Under the pieces are notes generated by a model, which was not told where the DNA came from, searched no databases, and saw only the letters and a list, made by a program, of their open reading frames with translations. 51,105 nt of DNA, taken from assembly GCA_045600025.1 (NCBI GenBank), contig JAZRXC010000032.1:1-51105 (forward strand), given 5' to 3'. The stretch is from UBA3774 sp045600025. Its GTDB lineage: Bacteria; Bacillota; Clostridia; Lachnospirales; Lachnospiraceae. This document shows positions 8,737 through 17,462 of the stretch, piece by piece (the stretch's first letter is position 1; each line of letters begins with the position of its first letter). The translations under genes and the position numbers were made by a program.

Positions 8737-9321
8737 ATGGATGTATTTTCACATATAAAACCGGATGCAGTTCATGAAGCTGCTGCAATAGATTACATAA
8801 ACGAATTTAAAGAGTACGGTTCCCGTATTAATGGCGCCGGTGGGTTAGACAGATACCTGCCTGATGATTATGCCGGATGGCTTGAAAAGCTTGCTGCGGA
8901 TAGAGTGCGTATACCCGATGAGGAACGCGTTCCGGCAGAAACATTTTTTCTTGTAAGAGAAAGTGACGGACGCATAATCGGTATGGTAAATATCAGGCTT
9001 GCGCTTAATGACGACCTAAAGAAGTCAGGAGGCAACATTGGATACGCTATACGCCCCACAGAGCGACGAAAAGGCTATAACAAGGTAAATCTATACCTTG
9101 CGCTTTTGTGTCTCAAAAAACACGGGAATAAAGAAGCACTCCTCGACTGTGACGTAGAAAACATCGCGTCGGCCCGCACCATGCAAGCACTGGGCGGACA
9201 GATGATTGAAGAATTCTATGACAAGGAAGAAGGATGCAATTCGCAAAAGTATATAATAGACATAGATAAAGCAATAGAAAAATATGGACCGATATACGAG
9301 CAGATGATATGCCGACTATAG
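8737..9321 (+). CDS. GNAT family N-acetyltransferase
   Basis: The 194-residue product has the GNAT fold: the strand pair FFLVRESDGRIIGMVNIRL (about 70–88), a GYAIRPTERRKGYNK acetyl-CoA loop (about 100–114) resembling the R/Q-x-x-G-x-G/A motif, and the LDCDVENIASARTMQALGG helix (C-terminal motif B). The substrate cannot be predicted. I chose ATG 8737 because homologous GNATs begin about 15 residues before the YINEF helix; GTG 8698 is possible. Neither start has a good ribosome binding site. It overlaps the DUF4186 gene by 13 bases, so the next three genes are one transcription unit. Confidence 0.85.
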   Translation: MDVFSHIKPDAVHEAAAIDYINEFKEYGSRINGAGGLDRYLPDDYAGWLEKLAADRVRIPDEERVPAETFFLVRESDGRIIGMVNIRLALNDDLKKSGGNIGYAIRPTERRKGYNKVNLYLALLCLKKHGNKEALLDCDVENIASARTMQALGGQMIEEFYDKEEGCNSQKYIIDIDKAIEKYGPIYEQMICRL

Positions 9322-9665
9322 ATCAAGCATTAGAAAAACTAAACACATCAAAGTTCCGAGCAAGCTTTCATTTGCGGGAAAAAGAACTGAAATATATCGA
9401 AGACAAAGGGATAGATGTGATACGCAGTCACGCAATCGATTTTGTCAGAGATAGGCTGGCACCTGCGGTAATTCCTAATGATGGCAAACAGACCCCGATG
9501 CGAGGTCATCCGGTATTCATTGCGCAGCACGCCTGCGCATGTTGCTGCAGAGGATGTCTGAATAAATGGTATAAAGTACCAAAGGGAAGAGAACTGACAG
9601 AATCAGAACAGGAAAGAATAGTAAATCTATTGATGGCATGGATAGAAAGACAGATAGACAGATAG
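9309..9665 (+). CDS. DUF4186 family protein
   Basis: This 118-residue protein matches the DUF4186 family by its central GHPVFIAQHACACCCRGC region (about 66–83) and the following LNKWYKVPKGRELT. The four clustered cysteines and His suggest a metal or redox site, but no activity is known. The start overlaps the acetyltransferase stop by 13 bases and its stop abuts the next ATG (9666), so all three genes are translated in close succession. Confidence 0.85.
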   Translation: MPTIDQALEKLNTSKFRASFHLREKELKYIEDKGIDVIRSHAIDFVRDRLAPAVIPNDGKQTPMRGHPVFIAQHACACCCRGCLNKWYKVPKGRELTESEQERIVNLLMAWIERQIDR

Positions 9666-10766
9666 ATGAACATAATTGATTATGTAAAAAATGAACAGGC
9701 AGGATTCGACGAGCGCGCATTCGACAATGAAGATGCGGCAGTATTTGCAATGCTATCTTATGCAAACTTTGAGCTGATAGCACCATCATATGAGAATGGC
9801 GACAAAAGCATAAAACTAAAAGATTTAACAGACGAAGAAATAGAAAGACTATGTAAAAACAGCACATTTGAAAAAAAGAACAGGCTTCTGCTTCCGGCCA
9901 TACGTGAATCTGTAAGATTTGGGCAGGTAAAAGCGGGCTGTGTGATGAGCGTAAAAGATGACTCATACATAGAACAATTCTATGCACTGACGTTTGATGT
10001 AGGAGACGGGAGCAAATTCATATCATACAGAGGAACCGATTCGAGCGGAATAGGATGGGAAGAAGACTTCGCTATGATGTACCATGAGGCAACGGCGGCG
10101 CAAATAGATGCAATAGAATATTTGCATATATATAACCGCATATACGGTGATACCCCCGTAAGACTCGGCGGTCACTCAAAAGGCGGAATTCTCGCACGGT
10201 ATGCAGCAATATACGCACCGGAAGAAATAACCGGGAATGTACTGGCAGCGTATATACTGGACAGTCCGGGATTTACCACAAAAGAATTCAGAGAAAAAGA
10301 AAGCTACAAGAAAATAGAAGATAGACTGGTGCAGTTGGATCCCGACGGCAGTATCATAGGCGAACTGTTCCATACCCCGCCGAAGCACATAGTAATAAAA
10401 GCATCCGGAAAAGGCATGAAACAGCACGATGTTTATAAATGGCACATAGACGAAAATAACAGATTCGAATATGTAGTTGAGCGCAGTTTCTCGGGACGTG
10501 TAATTCACAGAGCAGTAAAAATCTGGAATGAAAAATGCAGCAGAGAAGATAAAATGTTTATGTCAGAAGTAATCATAAAGGCATTAACCGAGCCTGACGG
10601 AACATTTACAATATTTGGAAAAGGCGGAAAAAATAAAGTCAAAAAAATACTTAAATGCCTTAAAACCTATCCATTATCAAAACGCATAAAATTTGCCCGG
10701 ATTATGCTTGGCTTCGTCGGAGCATATATAAAAAGCATATTACATTATGTCATAAACGGGAAATAA
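9666..10766 (+). CDS. lipase-like alpha/beta-hydrolase (DUF2974, Mbeg1-like)
   Basis: The 366-residue protein belongs to the DUF2974 group of lipase-fold hydrolases. It has the oxyanion-loop segment YRGTD (121–125) and the nucleophile elbow GHSKG (169–173) with Ser171 as the predicted catalytic serine. There is no signal peptide, so it should act inside the cell; the physiological ester is unknown. It follows DUF4186 with no gap. A hydrophobic stretch near the C-terminus (about 345–360) might associate with membranes. Codon use favours ATA and AGA, unlike the upstream EF-G-like gene. Confidence 0.85.
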   Translation: MNIIDYVKNEQAGFDERAFDNEDAAVFAMLSYANFELIAPSYENGDKSIKLKDLTDEEIERLCKNSTFEKKNRLLLPAIRESVRFGQVKAGCVMSVKDDSYIEQFYALTFDVGDGSKFISYRGTDSSGIGWEEDFAMMYHEATAAQIDAIEYLHIYNRIYGDTPVRLGGHSKGGILARYAAIYAPEEITGNVLAAYILDSPGFTTKEFREKESYKKIEDRLVQLDPDGSIIGELFHTPPKHIVIKASGKGMKQHDVYKWHIDENNRFEYVVERSFSGRVIHRAVKIWNEKCSREDKMFMSEVIIKALTEPDGTFTIFGKGGKNKVKKILKCLKTYPLSKRIKFARIMLGFVGAYIKSILHYVINGK

Positions 10767-10790
10767 AAAACGGCCACCTTCGTGTGGCCG
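10765..10790 (-). terminator. terminator between convergent genes
   Basis: CGGCCAC (10771–10777) pairs with GTGGCCG (10784–10790). The A-run at 10765–10770 reads as a T tract on the minus strand, so it mainly serves the yitT-like gene; on the plus strand the tail is only weakly T-rich. Confidence 0.8.
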
Positions 10791-10796
10791 ATTCTG

Positions 10797-11681
10797 TTAC
10801 TGATATAAATGCCGTTCGAAATTACCGGTCAGCTGATTGACACTTTGAACAACAACAAAAGCATTCGGGTGTGAGGCATGCAGTATTTCCTTGAGTCCGT
10901 CAACTTCAAACTGATTCATGTATATAGTATAAACATGAATATCATCACCGGTATATTCGCCCGTAGCCTTCCAGGAAGTAATACCGCGCACAAGATCCTT
11001 CATAACATACTCTTCAATATCTGAGATGTCGTCCTTGGTGATAATTGTGAACTGGCAATTGTTATTCTGAAGATGAAGCTTATCTGTAACGATAGAAGAA
11101 GAAACGACACGAATGATAGAATATATGGCGGTGCTGACAGAAAACATAATCGCACAAATAATATATAAAACAGAGTTAAAGAATATGCTGAAACGCCCGA
11201 CGGAAGAATAGCCGCGCTTAGCAAGAAGAAGTCCGAGCACGTCCGTACCGCCTTCGCATCCGCCTGCTGTAAGCACCATGCCCATACCTATACCATCCAT
11301 AAAACCACCGATGATACAACCGGTAACACGTTCTTCAACGATGGGAACAGTCGGGATAGGAATAAGGACCATAGCGACAGAAAGAACTGTAGTGGCAATA
11401 ACCATCTTGGCAACAAAAGTCTTTCCAAAATTAACAAAGGAAATGATAATCAGAGGTATGTTAAAAATGTAATAAATAATACCTGCGATATCGTGATTGC
11501 CCAGATTGAGACCGAAATTGTCAACCAGAATAGTACGGATAATCTGAGAAAGGCCGAGAAAGCCGCCGGAATACAGCCCAAGCGGAACAACAAAAAGGTT
11601 GCAGGCAGCGGCACAGATAACAGCGCCGAGGATATTCCAAATAAAAGATAACCATTTATTTTGAGTAAGTTGCTTAAACAT
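10797..11681 (-). CDS. YitT family membrane protein (DUF161/DUF2179)
   Basis: The 294-residue product has an N-terminal membrane domain of about five to six helices with the YitT signature GLYSGGFLGLSQI (about 35–47) and ACNLFVVPLG, and a C-terminal soluble DUF2179 domain (about 205–290) with FTIITKDD and HPNAFVVVQSVNQLTGNF. YitT proteins are widespread in Bacillota, often in several copies; their substrate is undetermined. A GGAGGA site precedes the ATG on the minus strand. It stands alone, converging with the lipase operon and diverging from the FNT-like channel. Confidence 0.93.
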   Translation of the reverse strand: MFKQLTQNKWLSFIWNILGAVICAAACNLFVVPLGLYSGGFLGLSQIIRTILVDNFGLNLGNHDIAGIIYYIFNIPLIIISFVNFGKTFVAKMVIATTVLSVAMVLIPIPTVPIVEERVTGCIIGGFMDGIGMGMVLTAGGCEGGTDVLGLLLAKRGYSSVGRFSIFFNSVLYIICAIMFSVSTAIYSIIRVVSSSIVTDKLHLQNNNCQFTIITKDDISDIEEYVMKDLVRGITSWKATGEYTGDDIHVYTIYMNQFEVDGLKEILHASHPNAFVVVQSVNQLTGNFERHLYQ

Positions 11682-11739
11682 AGCGTTCCTCCATGTAGAT
11701 ATAATAGCACCTTATGAAAAAAATAAAAGAATAAATATC

Positions 11740-11768
11740 TTTACTTATTCGACATAAGATAATAGAAT
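11740..11768 (+). promoter_or_regulatory. promoter of the FNT-like gene
   Basis: TTTACT (11740–11745) and TAGAAT (11763–11768) are spaced 17 bases apart, giving a short leader with GAGGTG before ATG 11790. Confidence 0.65.
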
Positions 11769-11789
11769 TACTGAAAACGAGGTGTAGAC

Positions 11790-12407
11790 ATGAAAATACT
11801 AAAAACATTTGTCGGCGGATTACTTGCCGGAATAAGCATAGCAATAGGCGGAACTATATTCTTATCTGTAGAATCAAAGCCACTCGGAGCATTTCTGTTC
11901 ACAGTAGGCCTGTTTGCAGTATGCTCATACGGATTTGATTTATTCACCGGAAAAGTATGCTATGTATTTGACAACGATGGGAAATATGCACTGAGACTCC
12001 CCATCATATGGATAGGCAACCTTGCAGGAACGCTGTTAGTAGCATTCCTTGAAAGCTTCACCAGGGCAGGAGCAGGGCTTAAAGAAAAGGCCATGGCACT
12101 CGTTCAGGTAAAGTTATCCGACGAAGCCATAAGCCTATTCATACTGGGAATATTCTGCAATATACTTATATACGTAGCCGTAGAAGGCTATAAAAACATT
12201 CAGCACGGATTTGGGAAATACCTGGCACTCGTATTCGGAATCATGGTATTCATATTGTGCGGATTCGAACACTGCGTAGCAGATATGTATTACATATCAA
12301 TGGCAGGCATGTGGGACGCACAGTCAATAGTAATGCTGCTTATAGTAACAGCAGGCAATATCTTAGGCGGAATATCTATCCCGCTGCTACGCAAGATTAC
12401 AAAGTAA
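11790..12407 (+). CDS. small formate/nitrite transporter (FNT) family channel
   Basis: FNT proteins are pentameric channels for formate, nitrite, hydrosulfide or related small anions. The product shows six hydrophobic segments, the FCNILIYVAVEGYKNI segment (about 122–137) and the conserved GFEHCVADMYYIS (about 152–164) that contains the family's pore histidine. At 205 residues it is shorter than the usual 250–280, mostly through short ends and loops, so its selectivity is uncertain. Formate export would fit a mixed-acid fermenter, but no formate genes lie nearby. Its stop overlaps the stop of the convergent MATE gene by 11 bases. Confidence 0.85.
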   Translation: MKILKTFVGGLLAGISIAIGGTIFLSVESKPLGAFLFTVGLFAVCSYGFDLFTGKVCYVFDNDGKYALRLPIIWIGNLAGTLLVAFLESFTRAGAGLKEKAMALVQVKLSDEAISLFILGIFCNILIYVAVEGYKNIQHGFGKYLALVFGIMVFILCGFEHCVADMYYISMAGMWDAQSIVMLLIVTAGNILGGISIPLLRKITK

Positions 12408-14142
12408 GAGTCAGATTGTTAAGACCAAGCGAATTGACGTAATTCGCTTCCTTAACGAGCCCGAAAATCATACGGATACCGATATGCGCAAAACCATCAC
12501 CGGCAGTATGCAGTTCGAGATACTTAACCGGATCGAAATTACGGCAGTCATCACGCACGCGCAGCTGCCATTCGCCGGTTTCTTTCTTCTTCAATTTAAC
12601 GCTGATGTTATGTTTCTTACCGTCATTACAGCCATGCTTAAGGATATTCATGGCTATTTCCTCAATAGAAAGTCCTACAAGCATGGAAATGCGACGGCTC
12701 TGACCGTTAGTAATGCAAAACTCAGCAGATTTATTAGATGCTGAAATAGCGTCATCAACATTTGTAATATTCATCTCAATGGAATTGTCATCCTCACCAA
12801 AACCGTCAGGAAGATAAGCATAGGCCTCTGCACGAATACCACGAATTTTTGATTTAGTCCATACGTAGATTGACATCACGATAAAGTTGGTGGTTTCGCC
12901 GCATACGAATGAAATCCAGATGCCATTAAGGCCGAAAAGTTTACTGAACACAAAAGCGTAGATAGCTGTGAAAACAAAGTTCTGAAAAACAGAAATAACT
13001 TGTGTAAGCTTAGGACGTTCAATACCTTGATAATAATTCTTGAAATTAGTATTTAGCGAACTGGGGATAAAACAGAAGGCATATAGTTGTAAGCCGCCGA
13101 GTGTAATAAGACCGGCATTTGACCCCGGATTATCTACAAAAAGAGCAGTAATCTGAGGGGCAAGAATAATAACGACTGCGACAAGAGCAATATTAAGAAT
13201 TAAAGCAAAGAAAACAGAAGATCTGATGATATCAAGTACAGATTTTTTATCTTCTTCATTGTAGAAGATGCCTGATAAAAGTAGTGTAACAGACGCAATA
13301 CCGCCGCCGACGGCAAAACCGATATTACCGATAGTCGAAATAACAGAATAAGCAGCAACGCCATCGCTGCCGCCGACAGAAAGCAGGAGCTGATTAACGG
13401 TGAAAACAAGCAGGCAGAGGCTCAGCTGGTTAACAAGAGTAGGGATACCTGCCTTTGCGAGCTCAGCTAATATGACTTTACGTATACCCTTTAAAGAGAA
13501 TTTAAAAGTGAAATCCTTTTTAAGAAAATACGGAAGACCGAAAAGAAAAGCAACATAATAACTGAGGCTTGAAGCAATGCCCATACCATAGATGCCACCT
13601 TCAAATACAAAAACATTAAGAAGGTCAAAAATTACATCGCAGATTGTCATAAGAATAACGGCGATTGCAAGTGCAGTGCGGCGCCCTGACATCTGCATAT
13701 AAGGAACCATAAGCTGCGCGCCGATAAAAGCAGGGGCACCTATAATAAAGCCAAGCAGGTAATCTTTTGTAAGAAAGAATACATTGGTGCCGGCGTCTGC
13801 GCCCAGCAGCAAGCACAGAGGATTAATAAATAGATATATCAAGAGTATGCCACCAAAAGAAATTGCGGCACCTAAGAAAACGCTTGTAGAATAACAACCA
13901 TTCGTTGTATCAGCATCACCTGAGCCCATAGATTTTCCGCAGACAACCTGAATACCGGCAGAAAGCATGCAGCCGATAGCTGTAAATACAAGCAGAACCG
14001 GGTTCGCAAGACCATAAGCAGCCAGTTCGTCAACACCGAGATAACGGCCAATCATGATGCTGTCAATAAGCAAGCAAAGAGTAACAGCCATAGCAGTAAG
14101 AATCTGAGTAAGAAGCATCTGCTTAAATAGTTTTTTAATCAT
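12397..14142 (-). CDS. MATE family transporter fused to a C-terminal RsbW-like ATPase domain
   Basis: The 581-residue protein has a full 12-helix MATE domain (about 1–445) with the usual internal repeat, e.g. DSIMIGRYLGVDELAAYGLA near the N-terminus. It is followed by about 130 residues (452–581) resembling the HATPase_c/anti-sigma kinase fold: N-box helix SIEEIAMNILKHG, strand WQLRVRDDCRNFDP and GIRMIFGLV helix. The Gly residues of the usual D-x-G-x-G loop are not conserved. I start at ATG 14142, preceded by GAGG; a TTG five codons earlier precedes that site. The substrate is unknown, and the extra domain may sense nucleotide or control transport. Confidence 0.88.
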   Translation of the reverse strand: MIKKLFKQMLLTQILTAMAVTLCLLIDSIMIGRYLGVDELAAYGLANPVLLVFTAIGCMLSAGIQVVCGKSMGSGDADTTNGCYSTSVFLGAAISFGGILLIYLFINPLCLLLGADAGTNVFFLTKDYLLGFIIGAPAFIGAQLMVPYMQMSGRRTALAIAVILMTICDVIFDLLNVFVFEGGIYGMGIASSLSYYVAFLFGLPYFLKKDFTFKFSLKGIRKVILAELAKAGIPTLVNQLSLCLLVFTVNQLLLSVGGSDGVAAYSVISTIGNIGFAVGGGIASVTLLLSGIFYNEEDKKSVLDIIRSSVFFALILNIALVAVVIILAPQITALFVDNPGSNAGLITLGGLQLYAFCFIPSSLNTNFKNYYQGIERPKLTQVISVFQNFVFTAIYAFVFSKLFGLNGIWISFVCGETTNFIVMSIYVWTKSKIRGIRAEAYAYLPDGFGEDDNSIEMNITNVDDAISASNKSAEFCITNGQSRRISMLVGLSIEEIAMNILKHGCNDGKKHNISVKLKKKETGEWQLRVRDDCRNFDPVKYLELHTAGDGFAHIGIRMIFGLVKEANYVNSLGLNNLTLTL

Positions 14143-14172
14143 AAGAAATTTCCTCAAAAAATCATTTCGTTT

Positions 14173-14178
14173 ATTATA
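14173..14178 (-). promoter_or_regulatory. extended -10 promoter of the MATE gene
   Basis: On the minus strand TATAAT is preceded by TGG, an extended -10 (TGn) element; the -35 is weak. It lies about 30 bases before the MATE start. Confidence 0.5.
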
Positions 14179-14196
14179 CCAAAAGCGATTGTAATG

Positions 14197-14205
14197 TGCT
14201 ATACT
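14197..14205 (+). promoter_or_regulatory. extended -10 promoter of leuS
   Basis: TGCTATACT is an extended -10 element 32 bases upstream of leuS. The leader is too short for a T-box riboswitch. Confidence 0.5.
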
Positions 14206-14236
14206 ATTTTCAATATTGCTATGCAGGAGGTTGATT

Positions 14237-16651
14237 ATGCCTTTACCTTATAATCATAAAGAAATCGAAGAAAAATGGCGCAAGAGATGGGAAGAAAAAC
14301 CCATCAATGTAAATGACGGAAAACGCCCTAAGTATTACTGCCTGGATATGTTCCCTTATCCGTCAGGCAGCGGCCTTCACGTAGGACATTGGCGCGGATA
14401 TGTAATAAGTGATGTCTGGAGTAGATATAAGCTTACTCAGGGACACTATATCATCCATCCGATGGGCTGGGACGCATTTGGTCTGCCCGCGGAGAACTAC
14501 GCAATCAAGAACGGCGTTCATCCCTCAATATCAACAGCTGCCAATATATCAAATATAAAAAGACAGATACAGGATATCGCAGCACTGTATGATTGGGATA
14601 TGGAAGTAAGCACTACAGATCCTGAATTCTACAAGTGGACTCAATGGATATTTGTAAAGATGTTCAAGGCAGGACTTGCATACGAAAAAGAAATGCCTAT
14701 CAACTGGTGCCCTTCATGCAAGACAGGACTTGCAAATGAAGAAGCCGCCGGCGGAGTATGTGAGCGTTGCGGCAGCCCTGTAACCAAGATGAACTTAAAG
14801 CAGTGGATGCTTAAGATAACAGCTTATGCCGATAGACTTCTTGATGACCTTAACAAGCTTGATTGGCCCGAAAAGGTAAAGAAGATGCAGACCGAATGGA
14901 TCGGCAGATCATACGGCGCAGAAGTTGATTTTGCAGTAGACGGAACTGATAAGCAGATTACCGTATATACAACCCGTCCTGATACACTCTACGGCGCGAC
15001 CTTCATGGTAATGGCACCCGAACATGAGTTAGCTAAAGCTATTACAACAGCTGAACAGATGGAAGCAGTAGAAAGCTATATTGCAGCAGCTGCTAATAAA
15101 TCCTCAGTAGACAGACTCCAGAGCAAAGAAAAGACCGGCGTATTCACCGGAGCCTATGCAATCAATCCGCTGACCGGAGACAAGCTCCCTATCTGGTTAT
15201 CTGATTATGTACTTTCAGATTACGGTACAGGCGCAATCATGTGCGTACCGGCACATGACGACCGCGACTATGAATTTGCCAAGAAGTTTGATATTCCGAT
15301 TATTCAGGTAATCAGTCCTACGGGTGAGGAACTTTCTGATGACGAGCTGCCTTATATTGGAACAGGAACAGTAATCAATTCGGGCGAATGGACCGGAATG
15401 GACAGCGCAAAGTTAAAGGCAGAAGCTCCCATAATTATGGAAGAACGCGGACTTGGCAGAAAGACCGTTAATTATAAGCTTCGTGACTGGATATTCTCAC
15501 GTCAGCGTTATTGGGGCGAGCCTATTCCAATCGTTCATTGCCCTTGCTGCGGCGCAGTACCCGTGCCCGAAGAAGAACTTCCTCTGCTTCTCCCCGAAGT
15601 AGAAAAGTATCAGCCTACAGGAACAGGAGAGTCACCTCTTGCTGCTATAGACGAGTGGGTAAATACTACCTGCCCTAAATGCGGAGCACCTTCTAAGAGA
15701 GAAACAAACACCATGCCTCAGTGGGCAGGATCTTCCTGGTATTTCTTAAGATACATAGACAACAAGAATAGTGAAGCACTTGTTGATAGAGAGAAAGCTG
15801 ACAAATATCTCCCCGTGGATATGTACATCGGCGGCGTTGAGCATGCAGTACTTCATCTGCTTTACAGCCGTTTCTATACTAAGTTCCTCTGCGATATCGG
15901 AGTAATAGATTTTGACGAGCCGTTCATCAAGCTCTTTAACCAAGGTATGATAACCGGTAAGAACGGTATCAAGATGAGTAAGTCTAAGGGCAATGTAGTA
16001 TCACCTGATGATCTTGTACGTGACTTCGGCTGTGACTCACTCAGAATATATGAACTCTTTGTAGGGCCGCCCGAACTTGATTCGGAGTGGGACGAGAGAG
16101 GTATTGAGGGCGTATACAGATTCATCAACAAGTTCTGGAATCTGGTAACAGACAGCGCAGAAAAGAATATCTCCGCAACCAAAGAGATGATAAAAGAGCG
16201 CAACCGTCTTGCTTATGATATTACAACAAGACTTGAGTCCTTCAGCTTAAATACTGCTATATCAGCATTTATGGAGCATAACAACAACCTGATTGATATT
16301 GCAAAGCGTGAAGGTGGTATTGATAAGGAAACGCTTGAGACTGCCGTAATACTGCTCGCTCCATTTGCCCCTCATATTGCTGAGGAGCTGTGGGAGAAGC
16401 TCGGGCACAGCACAAGCGTATTCCTTGAGAAAGGTTGGCCTGCATACAATGAGGCTGATATGAGGGATGACGAGATAGAGATTGGTGTTCAGGTTAACGG
16501 CAAGCTCCGCGGCACTGTTACTATCGCTCATGATGCTGATAAAGATACGGCAATTGCAGCGGCTAAGCAGATGCTCGAGGGCAAACTGACCGGAACTATT
16601 ATCAAAGAAATCTATGTACCGGGCAAGATTATCAATATAGTACAAAAATAA
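14237..16651 (+). CDS. leuS: leucyl-tRNA synthetase
   Basis: LeuS charges tRNA-Leu and edits mischarged products. The 804-residue enzyme is of normal bacterial length. It has the class I HIGH motif as HVGH (48–51), a zinc-like knuckle (CPSC and CERC near 160–183), the CP1 editing domain with TTRPDTLYGATFM, the KMSKSKGN catalytic loop and the C-terminal anticodon-binding and LSD parts (GVQVNGKLRGTV). ATG 14237 is chosen because AGGAGG (14225–14230) lies six bases before it; an upstream TTG would lack this. It is followed by a strong terminator. Confidence 0.98.
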   Translation: MPLPYNHKEIEEKWRKRWEEKPINVNDGKRPKYYCLDMFPYPSGSGLHVGHWRGYVISDVWSRYKLTQGHYIIHPMGWDAFGLPAENYAIKNGVHPSISTAANISNIKRQIQDIAALYDWDMEVSTTDPEFYKWTQWIFVKMFKAGLAYEKEMPINWCPSCKTGLANEEAAGGVCERCGSPVTKMNLKQWMLKITAYADRLLDDLNKLDWPEKVKKMQTEWIGRSYGAEVDFAVDGTDKQITVYTTRPDTLYGATFMVMAPEHELAKAITTAEQMEAVESYIAAAANKSSVDRLQSKEKTGVFTGAYAINPLTGDKLPIWLSDYVLSDYGTGAIMCVPAHDDRDYEFAKKFDIPIIQVISPTGEELSDDELPYIGTGTVINSGEWTGMDSAKLKAEAPIIMEERGLGRKTVNYKLRDWIFSRQRYWGEPIPIVHCPCCGAVPVPEEELPLLLPEVEKYQPTGTGESPLAAIDEWVNTTCPKCGAPSKRETNTMPQWAGSSWYFLRYIDNKNSEALVDREKADKYLPVDMYIGGVEHAVLHLLYSRFYTKFLCDIGVIDFDEPFIKLFNQGMITGKNGIKMSKSKGNVVSPDDLVRDFGCDSLRIYELFVGPPELDSEWDERGIEGVYRFINKFWNLVTDSAEKNISATKEMIKERNRLAYDITTRLESFSLNTAISAFMEHNNNLIDIAKREGGIDKETLETAVILLAPFAPHIAEELWEKLGHSTSVFLEKGWPAYNEADMRDDEIEIGVQVNGKLRGTVTIAHDADKDTAIAAAKQMLEGKLTGTIIKEIYVPGKIINIVQK

Positions 16652-16658
16652 CTTATCT

Positions 16659-16684
16659 GCCGGCATCTTAAGTGCCGGCTTTTT
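16659..16684 (+). terminator. intrinsic terminator of leuS
   Basis: GCCGGCA (16659–16665) pairs with TGCCGGC (16673–16679) and a TTTTT run follows. The next ORF begins only three bases after the T run. Confidence 0.88.
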
Positions 16685-16687
16685 CAA

Positions 16688-17461
16688 ATGAGTAAAAAGC
16701 TTATTGCAATCATTTTAATATTTGCTTTCATCTTCGGAGGTTGTGCACTTCCGAATGATGATATTGCGCCGGCACCTGTCGATGATGAGACTTATGAGAC
16801 GGATGAGACAGAGAGCACCACTGCAGTAATAGATACGCCTACACCTGGCATAATATCCGAAGAAGCATGGAGTGCATATGATTCGGCACGAAAGAAGGCG
16901 CGTAGCATCGATGCCAGAGAGTTTCAGATAGTTATCTATACCAAAGAAGATCGTTCTGAAATATCCGCATCGCAGACCATAAGCCTTCGAGTAAAAGAAA
17001 TTAAGAGCCAGGGTATAGCTGCGACTGGAACAGTTAAAGCCGGTGATAATATTATTCCGATTGAATTTTATTTCACAGACGGCAAATTATATTCAGTAAG
17101 CGGAGAAAATCTGACAGCCGAAGAAAAGACCTACGAGGAAGCAATTAAACTTATTGATCCTCTTCAGGATTTCCATTCGGATTTGCAATATTCGTATCTG
17201 CTTGAAATTATCAAGAACGATATGCTTGACGGCAACAGTACGGTTTCTCTTACTATGAAAGGGAAGATTGGCGAAGTAGAAACTTTAGCTATCGGAGAAG
17301 CTGTAATAAACACTGAAGGATTAATATCATCTGAAAGCTACAGCCTTGACAATGTGGAAAATAATAGCAGCATGATTGTAAAGCAAAGCGTAGAAAGTAC
17401 GCTGATAGCGACAGGTAGTGACGTGACACCGATAGTATTTCCTGCAAATATCGTAAAATAA
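16688..17461 (+). CDS. lipoprotein of unknown function
   Basis: The 257-residue product starts with a lipoprotein signal (MSKKLIAIILIFAFIFGGC, Cys19 the predicted lipidated residue), then an acidic Thr/Glu linker (20–50). The rest is soluble and resembles generic beta-rich lipoproteins of the LppX/LolA-like kind only in outline; I recognise no family. No ribosome binding site precedes ATG 16688, since the leuS terminator occupies that position. It ends two bases before rsmE and probably shares a message with it, so it may be expressed by readthrough. Confidence 0.75.
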   Translation: MSKKLIAIILIFAFIFGGCALPNDDIAPAPVDDETYETDETESTTAVIDTPTPGIISEEAWSAYDSARKKARSIDAREFQIVIYTKEDRSEISASQTISLRVKEIKSQGIAATGTVKAGDNIIPIEFYFTDGKLYSVSGENLTAEEKTYEEAIKLIDPLQDFHSDLQYSYLLEIIKNDMLDGNSTVSLTMKGKIGEVETLAIGEAVINTEGLISSESYSLDNVENNSSMIVKQSVESTLIATGSDVTPIVFPANIVK

Positions 17462-17462
17462 C

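Noticed and set aside
14206..14236. T-box riboswitch for leuS
   Set aside because: Only about 30 bases separate the promoter from the gene, far too short for a T-box.
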